The position numbers and the translations under genes are program-made. The notes beneath the pieces were generated by a model, which searched no databases, was not told the DNA's origin, and saw nothing but the letters and a program-made list of their open reading frames with translations. From Serratia symbiotica (GTDB lineage Bacteria; Pseudomonadota; Gammaproteobacteria; Enterobacterales; Enterobacteriaceae), in NCBI GenBank assembly GCA_011754105.1, contig JAAKDF010000002.1, positions 55,289-119,288 of the forward strand: 64,000 nucleotides of DNA, written 5' to 3'. Shown here piece by piece: positions 54,307 through 64,000 of this stretch (positions are counted from its first letter, which is position 1; each line of letters begins with the position of its first letter).

Positions 54307-55558
54307 TTTTAACACTATTTCGGTTATAGGCCTGGATTCTATCGGTCTGCCAACGGCGGCACCATTTGCTTCCCGCAGGAAGCAAATGGTGGGCGTAGAT
54401 GTCAACCAGCATGCTGTGGACACCATTAACCGTGGCGCGATCTATATCGTAAAGCCCGATCTGGACAACGTGGTTAAGAATGCAGTTAACGCAGGCTTCA
54501 TACAGGCGGTGACTAAACCGCTGTCAGCAGACGAGTTTTTGATCGCGGTGCCAACGCCTTTTAAAGACGATAATCAGCCGGATCTGTCCTATGTTGAGGC
54601 GGCAGCGAAATCTCTGACACCGGTGCTAAAGTAAGGCGATCTGGTGATCCTCGAATCTACCTCACTGGTGGGCGCTACTAAACAGATGGCGCAGTAGCTG
54701 GCGCAAGCGCGGCGTAATTTCAGCTTCCCGCAGTAGGTTGGTGAAGCAGCTAATGTAAACATCGCATACTATCTGGAGCTTGTACTACCTGGGCAAGTGA
54801 CAGTTGAGCTGATTCAAAATGACCGTGTCATTGGCGGTATAATGCCAAAATGTGCCGAACATGCCAGCGCACTGTACAAGATTTTCCTCAAAGGTGAGTG
54901 CGTACTCACTAATTCGCGTACCGCAGAGATGTATAAACTTCCGGAAAATAGTTTCCGTGATGTAAATATTTATTTTGCAAATGAATTATCATTGATTTGT
55001 ACTTATCAGGGCATCAACGTATGGGGACTGATCTCATTAGTGAACCGCCACTTACGGGTAAATATCCTACAACGATGCCCTGGCGTAGGTGGTCACTGTA
55101 TTGCTGTCGATCTGTGGTTTATCGTATAGCAAGCTCCGCAACAGAATCACCTGATCTATACTGCCAGCCTGGTAAATAACGGTAAACCTCGTTGGGTGGT
55201 TGATTTTGTGAAGGCGGCGGATTGTTTGGTGGCCACTGGCAAGTGTGCTTCTGAGGTGCACATCGCCTATTTTGGCTTAGCTTTTAAGCTGAATATCGAC
55301 GATCTACGAGAAAGCCCAGCAGTGGGTGTGGTACATATGATCGCCAACTGGAATGTGGGGGCGACCCTGGTAATGGAACCCTATATTGAGCAACTGCCGA
55401 AATCGTTGGCGGGCAATGTCACTCTGAAAAACATGGATGGCGCACTGCTTCAGGTGGATGTACTGGTGATGCTGGTCGATCACCAGCAATTTAAGGCCAT
55501 TAAACCAGAAGAGATAAAATAAACATGGATTATTGATACTAAAGGAGTGTGGCTTTGA
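54307..55558 (+). pseudogene. wecC: WecC (UDP-ManNAc dehydrogenase) relic
   Basis: Nearly full length but broken. NTISVIGLDSIGLPTAAPFASR has the Rossmann GxGxxG changed to GLDSIG. Then come VDVNQHAVDTINRG, IAVPTPFKDDNQPDLSYVE, LKPV-like end with TAA at about 54632, further TAGs (QMAQ*LAQ, FPQ*VGE), NRTAEMYKL region and PGVGGHCIAVD (kept, with DPWF as DLWF). After a frameshift come FGLAFKLNIDDLRESPAV, VLVMLVDHQQFK, a TAA, and WIIDTKGVWL. At least five stops. Its TGA overlaps the rffG TTG start. Confidence 0.92.
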
Positions 55559-56455
55559 AACGTATCCTGATTACTGGCGGAGCGTGATTTATCGGTTCAG
55601 CAGTGGTAAAGAATATTACCAATGCAACCACCGATAGCGTGGTAGTGATTGATAAGCTTACCTATGCTGGCAACCTTGAGTCGCTAGCGCCAGTGACTAA
55701 TAACGCGCGCTATGCTTTTGAGCAGGTGGATATTTGTGATTGCATGGCGCTGGATCGGGTGTTTGCTGATTATCAGCCAGACAAGGGGATGCACCTGGCG
55801 GCGGAAAGCTATGTTGATCGTTCCATTGATGGCCCTGCGGCGTTTATTGAAACCAATGTGCTCGGCATTTATACCATGCTGGAAGCAGCACGCCATTATT
55901 GGCAGCCAATGATTGCAAAGAAGAAGCTGGGATTACGCTTCCAACATATTCTTACCGAACCAATTGCTCCAATAAATATGGCCCTTATCACTCCCTGAAA
56001 AGCTGATCCCGTTGGTTATCCTGAATGCAGTGGCTAGCAAGCCACTGCCGGTATACGGCGATGGCGCACAGGTGCGTGATTGACTGTATGTGGAAGATCA
56101 TGCGCGCGTGTTGTACTAGATGGTTACCATCGGCATGGTGGGGGAAACCTAGAATATCAAGGGCCATAACCAGCACAAGAATAGTGAATTGGTGTACAGC
56201 ATTTGCGATCTTTTAAAAGAGCTGGCACCGAACAAACACCAGGGCGTAGCAAACTATTGCGACCTGATTACTTACGTCAAGGATCGCAATGGTCACGATA
56301 TGCATTACACTATTAACTCCGGGAAGATCGATCGAGATCTAGGGTAGCGACTGCAGAAGACCTTTGAAAGCGGTATCCGCAAAATATTTTCCTGGTATCT
56401 GCACCATGAGAGCTGGTGGCATCGCGGCCAGGAAGGTTCTTATAGCGGTGAATGA
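55555..56455 (+). pseudogene. rffG: RffG (dTDP-glucose 4,6-dehydratase) relic
   Basis: Begins KRILITGGA then TGA for Gly, then [48 protein letters not shown] and [13 protein letters not shown]. After LRFQHILTE the active-site part (TDEVYG...YxxxK) is deleted. The sequence resumes near [20 protein letters not shown] and continues with several stops to [17 protein letters not shown], ending at 56455. Catalytic residues are missing. Confidence 0.9.
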
Positions 56456-56465
56456 TTAGGCCTAT

Positions 56466-56600
56466 CCGACTAAATTTAAGGCTGCGCTACCGTGCCTGGA
56501 GCTGGTATTCCTGTTCGCCGCTAAACCCATCAGCATCGGGCTGTTCTGCCATACCGATTATGTCGGCATAGCGTTTATTCAGATGGGTATCGCCTACGCC
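56466..56600 (+). pseudogene. wzxE: WzxE (ECA flippase) fragment
   Basis: LELVFLFAAKPISIGLF then CHTDYVGIAFIQMGIAY matches the LALVFVLAAAPISQGLFGNTDYQG and QMGIAWGN region of WzxE, about 40 of 416 residues. It joins directly to wzyE sequence at about 56600; rffH, wecD and wecE are absent between rffG and this fragment. Confidence 0.75.
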
Positions 56601-57438
56601 ATCATCCCGGCGATGCTGGTGGTGTATTTCTTGCGGCATGATCGGCGCACCTGGTGCTTCTTTTAGTAGCGACAGTGGCGTTTGGCGCCTTGACTTAAGT
56701 GATCGTCGGTAGCACCCGTGCCAATATTCTTATCGCCTTCGCTGTGTTCCTGTGTATCGGCATTGTACGCGGCTGGATCACGCTGTGGATATTGACGGTA
56801 GCGGGGAGGATCGGCATTGTCGGCATGTTCTGGCTGTCGTTAAAACGCTATAGCCTGGATGTCAGTGGTTCTGAGGCGTTTTACACATTCCTGTACTTGA
56901 CGCGCGATACCTTCTCGCCGTGGGAAAATTTAGCGCTACTACTGCAAAATTACAACAAGATAGATTACCAAGGGTTAGCGCCGATCGTGCGTGACTTCTA
57001 CGTCTTTATCACGTCCTGGCTGTGGCTAAGCCGACAAGATGTAGTGCTAAAATCCGCTAACTACTTTACCTGGGAAGTACTGGACAACTATTCAGGCCTG
57101 GTTATATCCCCCCAACGCTGATCAGCTCGCTGGTGGTGATGGGGGGATGGGGAGGGCCGTTTATTCCGCTGGTTGCTGTGTTGGTCAGCATTATTATCAA
57201 ATGGTTTGACTGGTTGTACGAGAGGGGTAAAACTGAGACAAACTGCTACAAGGCAGCCATGCTGCATGGCTTCTGCTTCAGCTCAGTGTTCAATATAATC
57301 GTATTAGCGCGTGAAGTTGTTGATTCGTTCGTTTCACGCGTGGTAGTTCTTCGGTATCATTTTGGCACCTGTCTGGTGCTAGCGAAGTTGCTGTACTGGC
57401 TTTTTAACACTGCCGGGTTGATCAAGGCATTGGCTTAG
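56600..57438 (+). pseudogene. wzyE: WzyE (ECA polymerase) relic, C-terminal half
   Basis: Starts mid-protein with IIPAMLVVYFLRHD. After stops and a shift it has a clean 140-codon run ([47 protein letters not shown]). Another shift gives [34 protein letters not shown] and [12 protein letters not shown]. The N-terminal half and wecF are gone. Confidence 0.88.
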
Positions 57439-57603
57439 GCGGCACCTATGACGTTTTCACTGGTCATGTGAAGCGTGCGGCTCAAGGTTTGGCAGAATTT
57501 GGGTCTGGATTGGCTTTATCGGCTGCTCAACCAACCTAGCCGTATTCGCCGCCAACTGAAGCTGCTAAAATTTATCGGCTACTATTACAATGATAAATTG
57601 TAA
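57426..57603 (+). pseudogene. wecG: WecG (ManNAcA transferase) C-terminal fragment
   Basis: [18 protein letters not shown] matches the family's [18 protein letters not shown]. After a one-base shift come [26 protein letters not shown] pieces and [10 protein letters not shown], ending at 57603. Only the last 55 or so codons remain, joined to the wzyE end. Confidence 0.8.
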
Positions 57604-57859
57604 GCAACGATTTAGCTAACAAATATAACCCTCCGCCCTAAAGTTACCTTCCTTTATTTCATAAAGTTTTAAATTGCGGTTTGCTTATAGCGGTAGAATG
57701 CGAAACGATAAAGCCCGTAAATTATCCCTGCACACTGGCATCTAATGCGCGATAGTACTGAACGACGTTTACTCGTCGTAATATTGCCATTGTAAACTAA
57801 AACCATCACTATCGGTCATCATCGGCAAACAAATGCCACCCGAAAATTATTGAGGATTT

Positions 57860-59242
57860 ATGGCCTACAAAGAAAAAACGCAAGGACTACACCGGGGGCT
57901 TGAAGCCCGGCATATCGAGCTGATCGCTTTGGGGGGGACCATCGGGGTTGGCCTGTTTATGGGATCTGCGAGCACGTTGAAATGGGCGGGGCCATCAGTG
58001 CTGCTGGCTTATATCATCGCCGGGATATTCGTCTTCTTCATTATGCGTTCAATGGGCGAGATGTTATTCTTAGAGCCGGTGGCGGGTTCATTCGCCGTTT
58101 ATGCACATAAATATATGAACCCTTACTTCGGCTACCTGACTGCCTGGTGCTACTGGTTTATGTGGATAGCCGTCGGTATTTCGGAGATCACTGCCATTGG
58201 GGTTTATGTGCAGTTTTGGTTCCAAGAGATACCTCAGTGGGTACCAGCGTTGACTGCCGTGGCGATGGTGGCGTTGGCCAACCTGGTAGCGGTGCGACTA
58301 TACGGTGAGCTGGAGTTTTGGTTCGCCATGATTAAGGTCTCCACCATAATCGTGATGATCCTTGTTGGGCTGGGGGTGATTTTTTTTGGCTTTGGCAACG
58401 ACGGTGCGCCGATTGGCTTTGCCAACCTGACGGATCACGGCGGCTTCTTTGCTGGTGGCTGGAAAGGGTTACTGTTCGCGCTTTGTATCGTAGTCGCGTC
58501 TTATCAAGGGGTTGAACTGGTAGGCATCACCGCTGGAGAGGCCAAAAAACCGCAGGTCACGCTGAAGCGTGCAATCAATAATATCCTGTGGCGTATCCTG
58601 ATTTTCTATGTCGGTGCTATTTTCGTCATCGTTACTCTTTTCCCGTGGAACGGCATTGGCACCGCCGGTAGCCCGTTCGTTCTGACCTTTGCCAAGATTG
58701 GCATCGTGGCTGCTGCCAGTATTATTAACTTTGTGTTGCTGACTGCTGCGCTCTCCGGCTGTAACAGCGGCATGTATAGCGGTGGCCGCATGTTGTACGC
58801 GTTGGCCAAAAACTGCCAACTACCGGCTGCGCTAACCCGGCTTTCCGCCAGCGGCGTGCCAGTGAACTGTATTGCCGTTACCATTGTCTGCTTGTTGGTG
58901 GGATCTGTGCTGAACTACATCATTCCTAATCCGCAGCAGGTATTCGTTTACGTCTATAGTGCCAGTATTTTGCCGGGTATGGTGCCGTGGTTTGTTGTGC
59001 TGATCAGCCAGCTATACTTTCGCCGCTCCTATGATAAAGAAGCGATCAAAAACCACAGCTTCAAGTCTATCCTATTCCCTTATATGAATTATTTGACCAT
59101 CACTTTTCTCCTGTGCGTGCTGGTTGGTATGGGGATCAACCCGGATACACGCTTTTCTCTGTTGGTCGGGGCCATTTTATTGGCGGGTGTCAGCATATGT
59201 TACTTTGTGTTGGGTATGCACAAGAAACATCATCCGGCTTAA
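57860..59242 (+). CDS. yifK: APC-family amino acid permease YifK (ThrP)
   Basis: Inner-membrane amino-acid:proton symporter; the E. coli homologue takes up threonine and serine. 460 residues against 461, uninterrupted, starting [26 protein letters not shown] with GAGGATTT upstream. TM1 motif [46 protein letters not shown] after TM6, about 12 membrane segments. Follows the ECA relics, as in E. coli. The argX-hisR-leuT-proM tRNAs that follow yifK there are not seen. Confidence 0.95.
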   Translation: MAYKEKTQGLHRGLEARHIELIALGGTIGVGLFMGSASTLKWAGPSVLLAYIIAGIFVFFIMRSMGEMLFLEPVAGSFAVYAHKYMNPYFGYLTAWCYWFMWIAVGISEITAIGVYVQFWFQEIPQWVPALTAVAMVALANLVAVRLYGELEFWFAMIKVSTIIVMILVGLGVIFFGFGNDGAPIGFANLTDHGGFFAGGWKGLLFALCIVVASYQGVELVGITAGEAKKPQVTLKRAINNILWRILIFYVGAIFVIVTLFPWNGIGTAGSPFVLTFAKIGIVAAASIINFVLLTAALSGCNSGMYSGGRMLYALAKNCQLPAALTRLSASGVPVNCIAVTIVCLLVGSVLNYIIPNPQQVFVYVYSASILPGMVPWFVVLISQLYFRRSYDKEAIKNHSFKSILFPYMNYLTITFLLCVLVGMGINPDTRFSLLVGAILLAGVSICYFVLGMHKKHHPA

Positions 59243-59964
59243 AATAGACGGGAACGCGAGGCAATAAGCCATAAAAGAGGCAGTAGATTACGCTTTCCTG
59301 CAAGAGAGAGAGCAACGCGTAACAGGGAAGTACCTCACCTCTTCCTCACTCATTCCCTGTAAGGCGCAAGTTTTTATGCGCTGTCTTTTGCCCAGACAGG
59401 AGGAAACAATACACGTCTACTAGCATAGGCGCTTAATATTAAAAGTTGCCATCGCCGGTGTTTCCCACCGCCCTGTCCTGTATAACCGCTAATAAAAAAC
59501 TAACCTAGTAAAATATGGCAGCAGCTTGACGCCCATAGCACTTATTGCTGCAAACAGCCTATTTTTTGCTATGCGAATTATTAAGTAAAAAAATAAGAGC
59601 AATTCATCAAAATATGATAAAGATCAAATATCGATGAGATTTCGTTGCGAACCTTATCACATAGGATTATGGATGAAAAATCTAGTAGGATAAGAAAAAA
59701 TATCCATATCAGGTCAATCAGAGATTGACTAATTCTTTCAACTATAAAAAGTAGGAAAGCGTTTTTCACACTAAGTTAATTCGCGTCGCGAAAATAATTT
59801 AAAGTATTATATAAACAATGAATCATATAAATTAGCTGATCATAAAAACCGCAAGTAAGAATTTAAAACAGCGGAGGAATACGCATCAAAGGAAATCCTA
59901 GGCGACAACAGAAATAAAAAAGCGCAGCAAAAACTGCGCTTTCAATACATTACCTGGGTAAAGC
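59243..59964. other. yifK-glnS gap, no gene supported
   Basis: About 720 bases, AT-rich toward glnS. A 62-codon hydrophobic minus-strand frame (59581-59769) looks like chance in A/T-rich DNA. No tRNA cloverleaf was found by eye. Confidence 0.5.
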
Positions 59965-61626
59965 TCAGGCGCCGATTTTTGCCCAAGTATCACGCAGGCT
60001 AACGGTGCGGTTAAACACCAGGTGATCGGCCGAAGAGCAACCGCTATCAGCGCAGAAGTAGCCTTCACGCTCGAACTGATAGGCTTTCTCCGGCTGTGCG
60101 GCCGCCAAGCTCGGCTCGACAAACCCATGCTTGATCACCAGGGATCCTGGGTTGATAGTGGCGAAAAAATCTGCCGCCTCCGGGTTAGGCACGCTGAACA
60201 AGCGATCGTATAAGCGAATTTCTGCTGGCAATGCGTGAGCAGCGGAAACCCAGTGGATTACACCTTTCACCTTGCGGCCATCGGCCGGATCTCTACTCAG
60301 CGTCCTGGCATCGTAGCTACAAAAAATAGTCTTGATTTTCCCTACTGCATCCTTTTCAGCCCTCTCGGCTTTGATCACGTAAGCGTTGCGTAGGCGTACT
60401 TCCTTGCCCAACACCAGACGTTTGTACTGTTTGTTAGCTTCTTCGCGAAAGTCAGCGCGATCGATATAAATCTCGCGGCTGAATGGAACCTCACGGCTGC
60501 CCATCTCAAGTTTATTCGGGTGATTAGGCATAGTGAGCATTTCTTCCACTGTGCCCATATTCTCGATGATGACTTTCACCGGTTCCAGCACGGCCATGGC
60601 GCGCGGCGCGTTCTCGTTCAGATCGTCACGAATACAGGATTCCAGTGCCACTATTTCGACGTTATTGGCCTGCTTGGTCACGCCAATGCGCTGGCAAAAA
60701 TCACGGATAGCAGCAGCAGTATAGCCACGGCGACGTAGACCAGATAGGGTTGGCATGCGCGGGTCATCCCAGCCTTTAACGTGCTTTTCCGTCACCAGTT
60801 GGTTTAGCTTGCGCTTCGACATAATGGCGTACTCAAGATTGAGTCGTGAGAACTCGTATTGACGCGGGTGGCATGGGATAGTGATGTTATCTAGCACCCA
60901 GTCATACAGGCGGCGATTATCTTGGAACTCCAAGGTACACAAAGAGTGGGTGATACCTTCTAGCGCATCGGAAATGCAGTGAGTGAAATCATACATCGGG
61001 TAGATGCACCACTTATTGCCGGTTTGGTGGTGTTCGGCGAACTTAATGCGGTACAGCACAGGGTCTCGCATGACGATAAACGCTGAAGCCATGTCAATCT
61101 TAGCACGCAGGCAGGCAGTACCTTCAGCGAACTCGCCTCGGCGCATTTTCTCAAACAGCGCCAGGTTCTCTTCCACGCTGCGGCCACGGTATGGGCTATC
61201 TTTGCCCGGCTCTGTCAGGCTACCACGGTATTCGCAGATCTGCTTAGGTGACAGTTCATCGACATACGCCAAGCCTTTGGTGATCAGTTCAGCTGCATAC
61301 TGGTACAGTTGAGCAAAATAATCTGAGGAATAACGGATGTCGCCGCTCCACCTAAAGCCCAGCCACTCGACGTCGTGCTTAATCGACTCTACGAATTCTA
61401 TGTCTTCTTTCACCGGGTTGGTGTCATCGAAACGCAGATTGCACTGTCCCTGGTAATCATTGGCGAGGCCAAAATTCAGGCAGATGGATTTAGCATGACC
61501 GATATGCAGATAGCCATTCGGTTCCGGCGGAAAACGGGTATGTATCGACGTATGTTTCCCTGACGCTAGATCTTCATCAACGATCTGACGGATAAAATTG
61601 GTTGGGCGGGCTTCAGCCTCACTCAT
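59965..61626 (-). CDS. glnS: Glutaminyl-tRNA synthetase
   Basis: Charges tRNA-Gln. I use the ATG at 61626 ([19 protein letters not shown]), as in E. coli, with GAGG about 11 bases upstream; a TTG 15 bases earlier is also open. 553 residues against 554. Class I motifs HIGHAKS (residue 40 region) and IMSKRKL, plus [19 protein letters not shown] and the anticodon-binding beta barrels. A few substitutions near the end ([26 protein letters not shown]). Intact. Confidence 0.97.
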   Translation of the reverse strand: MSEAEARPTNFIRQIVDEDLASGKHTSIHTRFPPEPNGYLHIGHAKSICLNFGLANDYQGQCNLRFDDTNPVKEDIEFVESIKHDVEWLGFRWSGDIRYSSDYFAQLYQYAAELITKGLAYVDELSPKQICEYRGSLTEPGKDSPYRGRSVEENLALFEKMRRGEFAEGTACLRAKIDMASAFIVMRDPVLYRIKFAEHHQTGNKWCIYPMYDFTHCISDALEGITHSLCTLEFQDNRRLYDWVLDNITIPCHPRQYEFSRLNLEYAIMSKRKLNQLVTEKHVKGWDDPRMPTLSGLRRRGYTAAAIRDFCQRIGVTKQANNVEIVALESCIRDDLNENAPRAMAVLEPVKVIIENMGTVEEMLTMPNHPNKLEMGSREVPFSREIYIDRADFREEANKQYKRLVLGKEVRLRNAYVIKAERAEKDAVGKIKTIFCSYDARTLSRDPADGRKVKGVIHWVSAAHALPAEIRLYDRLFSVPNPEAADFFATINPGSLVIKHGFVEPSLAAAQPEKAYQFEREGYFCADSGCSSADHLVFNRTVSLRDTWAKIGA

Positions 61627-61853
61627 TTCATTATTCCTCAATGCAAAGCGCTACACATAACCACCTATGTTCCAACAAGCCACGTTCTGAAACAACCGTT
61701 TGTTTCAGCAAAATGCAGGACACCGAACATCATGCTTTGGAAAAAAACCGCTTAATAACGGCCGGTAATGCCAGCCACTGCATTACCAGCGTCGATAGAC
61801 TTGCTGGCGCTGATATTTTACCGAACGCAATGGGAATATGATCGAGGGGAATT

Positions 61854-62131
61854 TTCTAAATCCTTGATACGGCGGCAGGCAAACATAGAGTAGTCAGCGC
61901 TAGGAAGCCGACAAATCCGGTCATAGCAGCTGCGCCGTCCTTGTCTTTGGACATGCCAACGACAAATAATACCGACATGTGATTGATAATGGCAGATCCG
62001 GATTTAAGCAGGAAAGCAGCGAGAACGTTGCCACAGCCGACATGGTCAGTCCAGTACCCGATCTCCATCAAGATGGCAGCTGCAGGCAGCGTGGCCACCG
62101 TCACCATCAGCGCGCGCCCTGCCTTTTTCAA
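61854..62131 (-). pseudogene. nagE: PTS N-acetylglucosamine transporter NagE, N-terminal fragment
   Basis: From a TTG near 62131, KKAGRALMVTVATLPAAAIL is followed by AFLLKSGSAIINHMSVLFVVGMS and DGAAAMTGFVGFLALTTLC. These are the first membrane segments of a glucose-superfamily EIIC. About 90 of 650 residues remain; the IIC rest, IIB and IIA are deleted. Its position between glnS and nagB is that of nagE; a different EIIC of the same family cannot be excluded from the fragment alone. Confidence 0.75.
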
Positions 62132-62631
62132 CTAATTAAGAATATTTACTTTTTTACCCTACATTGTTCACAGACGAAGAATATTTCGATCATTTATTAG
62201 AGATTTTCTCTCTTTTAGAGAAAAAAAGCATGGTACCTACCACTGCTGTGAAGAGTAAAAATATTTCGCATTGCAAATCATAACCTCCTAATTTGTGATT
62301 AATATCACTTTAAAATCATCTTTAACTTCCATAATGCTCGCCATATAACACAACTTAATTTATGATATAAAAAAACACGATGAACGATGCCGTGTAAATT
62401 CAGATATCTGGGTTAGGCTTTAGCGCCTAACCCAGTACGCGTATATTGTTGCAGCCAGCAATCATAAGGACAATGCGCAAAAATCGCAGCATATAGGGGT
62501 CCGTAGAGTACGGTGAGCACTAACTAGGACAAAAATAGCAAATAAAATAGCCTAATGGGACAGGTTCTTAACCTTTACTCCGGGCTCGCACAGTATAGCT
62601 TTATTATTTTACTTATCTTAAGAGGTGATAG
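62132..62631. promoter_or_regulatory. nagE-nagB divergent regulatory region
   Basis: About 500 bases, AT-rich. Contains the CRP-like site at 62294-62310 and two ATATTTCG-containing stretches (near 62190 and 62260) that might be decayed NagC operators. No gene. Confidence 0.5.
62294..62310. promoter_or_regulatory. CRP-like site in nag regulatory region
   Basis: TGTGATTAATATCACTT matches TGTGAn6TCACA at 9 of 10 core positions. E. coli has a CRP site between nagE and nagB. Confidence 0.65.
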
Positions 62632-63237
62632 ATGATACTTATCCCACTGAAAGATAATGCACAAGTCGGCAACTGAGCAGCACGCCATATCGTTCAACGA
62701 ATCAACGGATTCAATCCCCCTAAAGAGCGCCCATTGGTCCTTGGCCTGCCAACCGGTAGCACACCACTGGTATCCTATAAGAATCTGATTGCGCTGTACA
62801 AAGCAGGTGAAGTAAGCTTTAAGCATGTTCTAAGAATATTGTGACATGCAACATGGATGAATACGTTGGCCTGCCACAGAAGTAAACGGGAAGCTATTTG
62901 ATATCCGAGGCGCAAATATCAACCTGCTAAACGGCAATGCCGCAGATGTCGACGCCGAGTACCATCGGTACGAAGAAAAGACCAAACCTTGTGGTAAAAT
63001 TAACCTTTTCATGGGCGGCGTTGGCGTTGATGCCCATATCGCGTTTAACGAACCCGTATCAAAATTCTGACTGAGGACACCAGCATCACAAACTCGCGCT
63101 TCTTTGGCAGCGATGTTAGCCTGGCGCCAAAATATGCGCTGACCGTTGGCGTAGGGACATTGTTTGACGCAGAAGAAGTGATGATTATGTTGACCAGCCA
63201 CACCAAGGCGCTGGTGGCACTGAAAGCGGCAGAGGAC
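62632..63237 (+). pseudogene. nagB: Glucosamine-6-phosphate deaminase relic
   Basis: Pieces are MILIPLKDNAQVGN then TGA for the conserved Trp region, [28 protein letters not shown] and [11 protein letters not shown]. In other frames follow [43 protein letters not shown] (family GGVGNDGHIAFNEP, catalytic region altered), [19 protein letters not shown] and [11 protein letters not shown]. The last 50 residues are deleted. Confidence 0.9.
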
Positions 63238-63240
63238 TAG

Positions 63241-63343
63241 ATCCTGGTGCGCCTGCATCGCAGCACGAGTGCCGGTATTATCGTTAATGGCAAGTTTTCC
63301 CTAAGCAACAACGGTAACGTTGGCGAGATCGGCCATATTCAGA
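63241..63343 (+). pseudogene. nagC: NagC (nag repressor, ROK family) fragment
   Basis: ILVRLHRSTSAGIIVNG and NNGNVGEIGHIQT match the ROK core of NagC (HRSTGAGIIxNG, GNVGEIGHIQ). About 35 of 406 residues are left. nagA between nagB and nagC is entirely gone. Confidence 0.78.
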
Positions 63344-63584
63344 CAACTGCTCGTAACCGCGAGTTTCTGCTTTCCATACAATACGCTAACCTCAAAAAAA
63401 GGCTAACTGTATCGTGAAATTTTTGAGGCGTTGTTCCCCCTACCCAGCGCAGCTAAATGTGTGCCGGACTGCTCATCAGTCACCTGCTCTTTGGCTAAGG
63501 CCATTGAGTGGGACAAATCGCTCAAAAATATGGACGATCCTTCTGGCCGTGCAGTAGGGGATACACCAGGCTGCCTACAACTAA
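63344..63584 (+). pseudogene. asnB: Asparagine synthetase B C-terminal fragment
   Basis: FPYNTLTSKKG then TAA, LYREIFEALFPLPSAAKCV, SSVTCSLAKAIEWDKSL and MDDPSGRAVG are the last ~80 residues of AsnB. A one-base gain precedes the final HQAAYN, ending in a TAA at 63582. The glutaminase and most of the synthetase domain are gone, as is nagD between nagC and asnB. Confidence 0.88.
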
Positions 63585-63631
63585 ACCACACTGCAGTTTA
63601 TCATCCAGGCGAGCTTGCTGTCTTGCCTTTT

Positions 63632-63655
63632 AGTTGATGTTAGCTAACATCAACT
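63632..63655. terminator. Palindrome after asnB fragment
   Basis: Perfect 24-base palindrome (AGTTGATGTTAG and its complement) followed by GTTTAATATGG. Probably the old asnB terminator. Confidence 0.5.
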
Positions 63656-63736
63656 GTTTAATATGGTGATTTTTCACTACAATGTTCACAATCAGGACAA
63701 AAGACCTTTCTGCCCACTTTATCGGGAAAAAAATTG

Positions 63737-63765
63737 TTGACGCAAATCGGCCATATACGCATAAT
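63737..63765 (+). promoter_or_regulatory. Sigma-70 promoter of the tRNA operon
   Basis: TTGACG, a 17-base spacer and CATAAT, followed by a GC-rich discriminator GCGCCCCGC, the typical form of a stable-RNA promoter under stringent control. It lies about 38 bases before the first tRNA. Confidence 0.8.
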
Positions 63766-63802
63766 GCGCCCCGCAACGCTAATGAAGGCAAAGCAAAAAA
63801 AG

Positions 63803-63879
63803 GGCTACGTAGCTCAGCTGGTTAGAGCGCATCACTCATAATGATGGGGTCACAGGTTCGAATCCCGTCGTAGCCACCA
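63803..63879 (+). tRNA. metT: tRNA-Met (CAT), elongator type
   Basis: 77 bases with encoded CCA. Acceptor GGCTACG pairs with CGTAGCC, anticodon loop ACTCATAAT reads CAT, T arm GGTTCGAATCC. First-pair G-C and near identity to E. coli metT mark it as elongator and not initiator. First gene of the metT-leuW operon. Confidence 0.97.
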
Positions 63880-63885
63880 TGTTTT

Positions 63886-63970
63886 GCGGGAGTGGCGAAA
63901 CTGGTAGACGCACCAGATTTAGGTTCTGGCACCGCAAGGTATGCGAGTTCAAGTCTCGCCTCCCGCACCA
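63886..63970 (+). tRNA. leuW: tRNA-Leu (TAG)
   Basis: 85 bases with encoded CCA. Acceptor GCGGGAG/CTCCCGC, anticodon stem CCAGA/TCTGG around TTTAGGT (anticodon TAG), and a long variable arm typical of class II tRNA. Six bases after metT. The glnU-type genes that follow in E. coli would lie beyond the window. Confidence 0.97.
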
Positions 63971-64000
63971 TTTCCCTTTATGTTCGGCACCGATTCTGAT

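Noticed and set aside
59581..59769. Small hydrophobic protein downstream of yifK
   Set aside because: Composition follows the AT-rich DNA (runs of Ile, Leu, Phe); no ribosome site and no conserved context.

Overview
The window reads as a piece of an Enterobacterales chromosome closest in gene content and order to Serratia (glnA-glnL-glnG beside typA, pdhR-aceE-aceF-lpd-acnB, the isc operon, rseC-lepA-lepB-rnc-era-recO-pdxJ-acpS, rhlB/trxA-rho-wec, glnS-nagE/nagB). About half of the recognisable genes are broken by single nonsense or frameshift changes or by large internal deletions. Degenerate copies of one IS903-like (IS5 family) element are scattered through the window. This combination is typical of a recently host-restricted insect symbiont such as Serratia symbiotica. 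The species assignment is inference; the decay is seen directly.

Region by region. 1-4181: nitrogen regulation, with glnG and glnL both broken but glnA and its sigma-54/NtrC control region intact. 4182-7314: typA and an IS903-like relic. 7581-17494: acnB and the pyruvate dehydrogenase operon; lpd, aceF (only two lipoyl domains) and aceE are intact, while the regulator pdhR is a pseudogene whose operator survives. 18104-21216: aroP and fumA face each other across a strong shared hairpin. 21541-24978: sprT relic, IS relics and intact ndk with a 55 bp inverted repeat at its 3' end. 24979-31646: relics of sseB and pepB, then an essentially intact isc operon (fdx, hscA, hscB, iscA, iscU, iscS, and iscR with an altered tail). 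31829-37853: trmJ relic, suhB with altered active-site residues, an unrecognised broken gene, yafJ relic, gmhA, more IS relics and an rseC relic. 38386-45044: lepA, lepB, rnc, era, recO relic, pdxJ, acpS and yfhL relic. 45372-48130: integrase relic, IS relic, rep and gpp relics. 48225-52992: rhlB, trxA, rho, wecA. 53021-57603: the rest of the enterobacterial common antigen operon, collapsed to fragments. 57860-61626: yifK (thrP) and glnS. 61854-63584: the nag/asnB region collapsed to fragments. 63803-63970: two tRNA genes.

What survives is coherent: central carbon oxidation (pyruvate dehydrogenase, aconitase, fumarase), Fe-S cluster assembly that supports those enzymes, translation factors (TypA, LepA, GlnS, tRNAs), RNA metabolism (Rnc, Era, RhlB, Rho), protein export (LepB), B6 synthesis (PdxJ), lipid carrier-protein activation (AcpS), LPS heptose supply (GmhA) and amino-acid uptake (AroP, YifK). 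What is lost is mostly regulation (NtrBC, PdhR), accessory repair or replication factors (RecO, Rep), surface polysaccharide (ECA), amino-sugar use (nag), asparagine synthesis (asnB) and RNA modification (TrmJ). I see no sign of a new defence, secretion or biosynthetic system. The interest lies in how regulation and pathways come apart.
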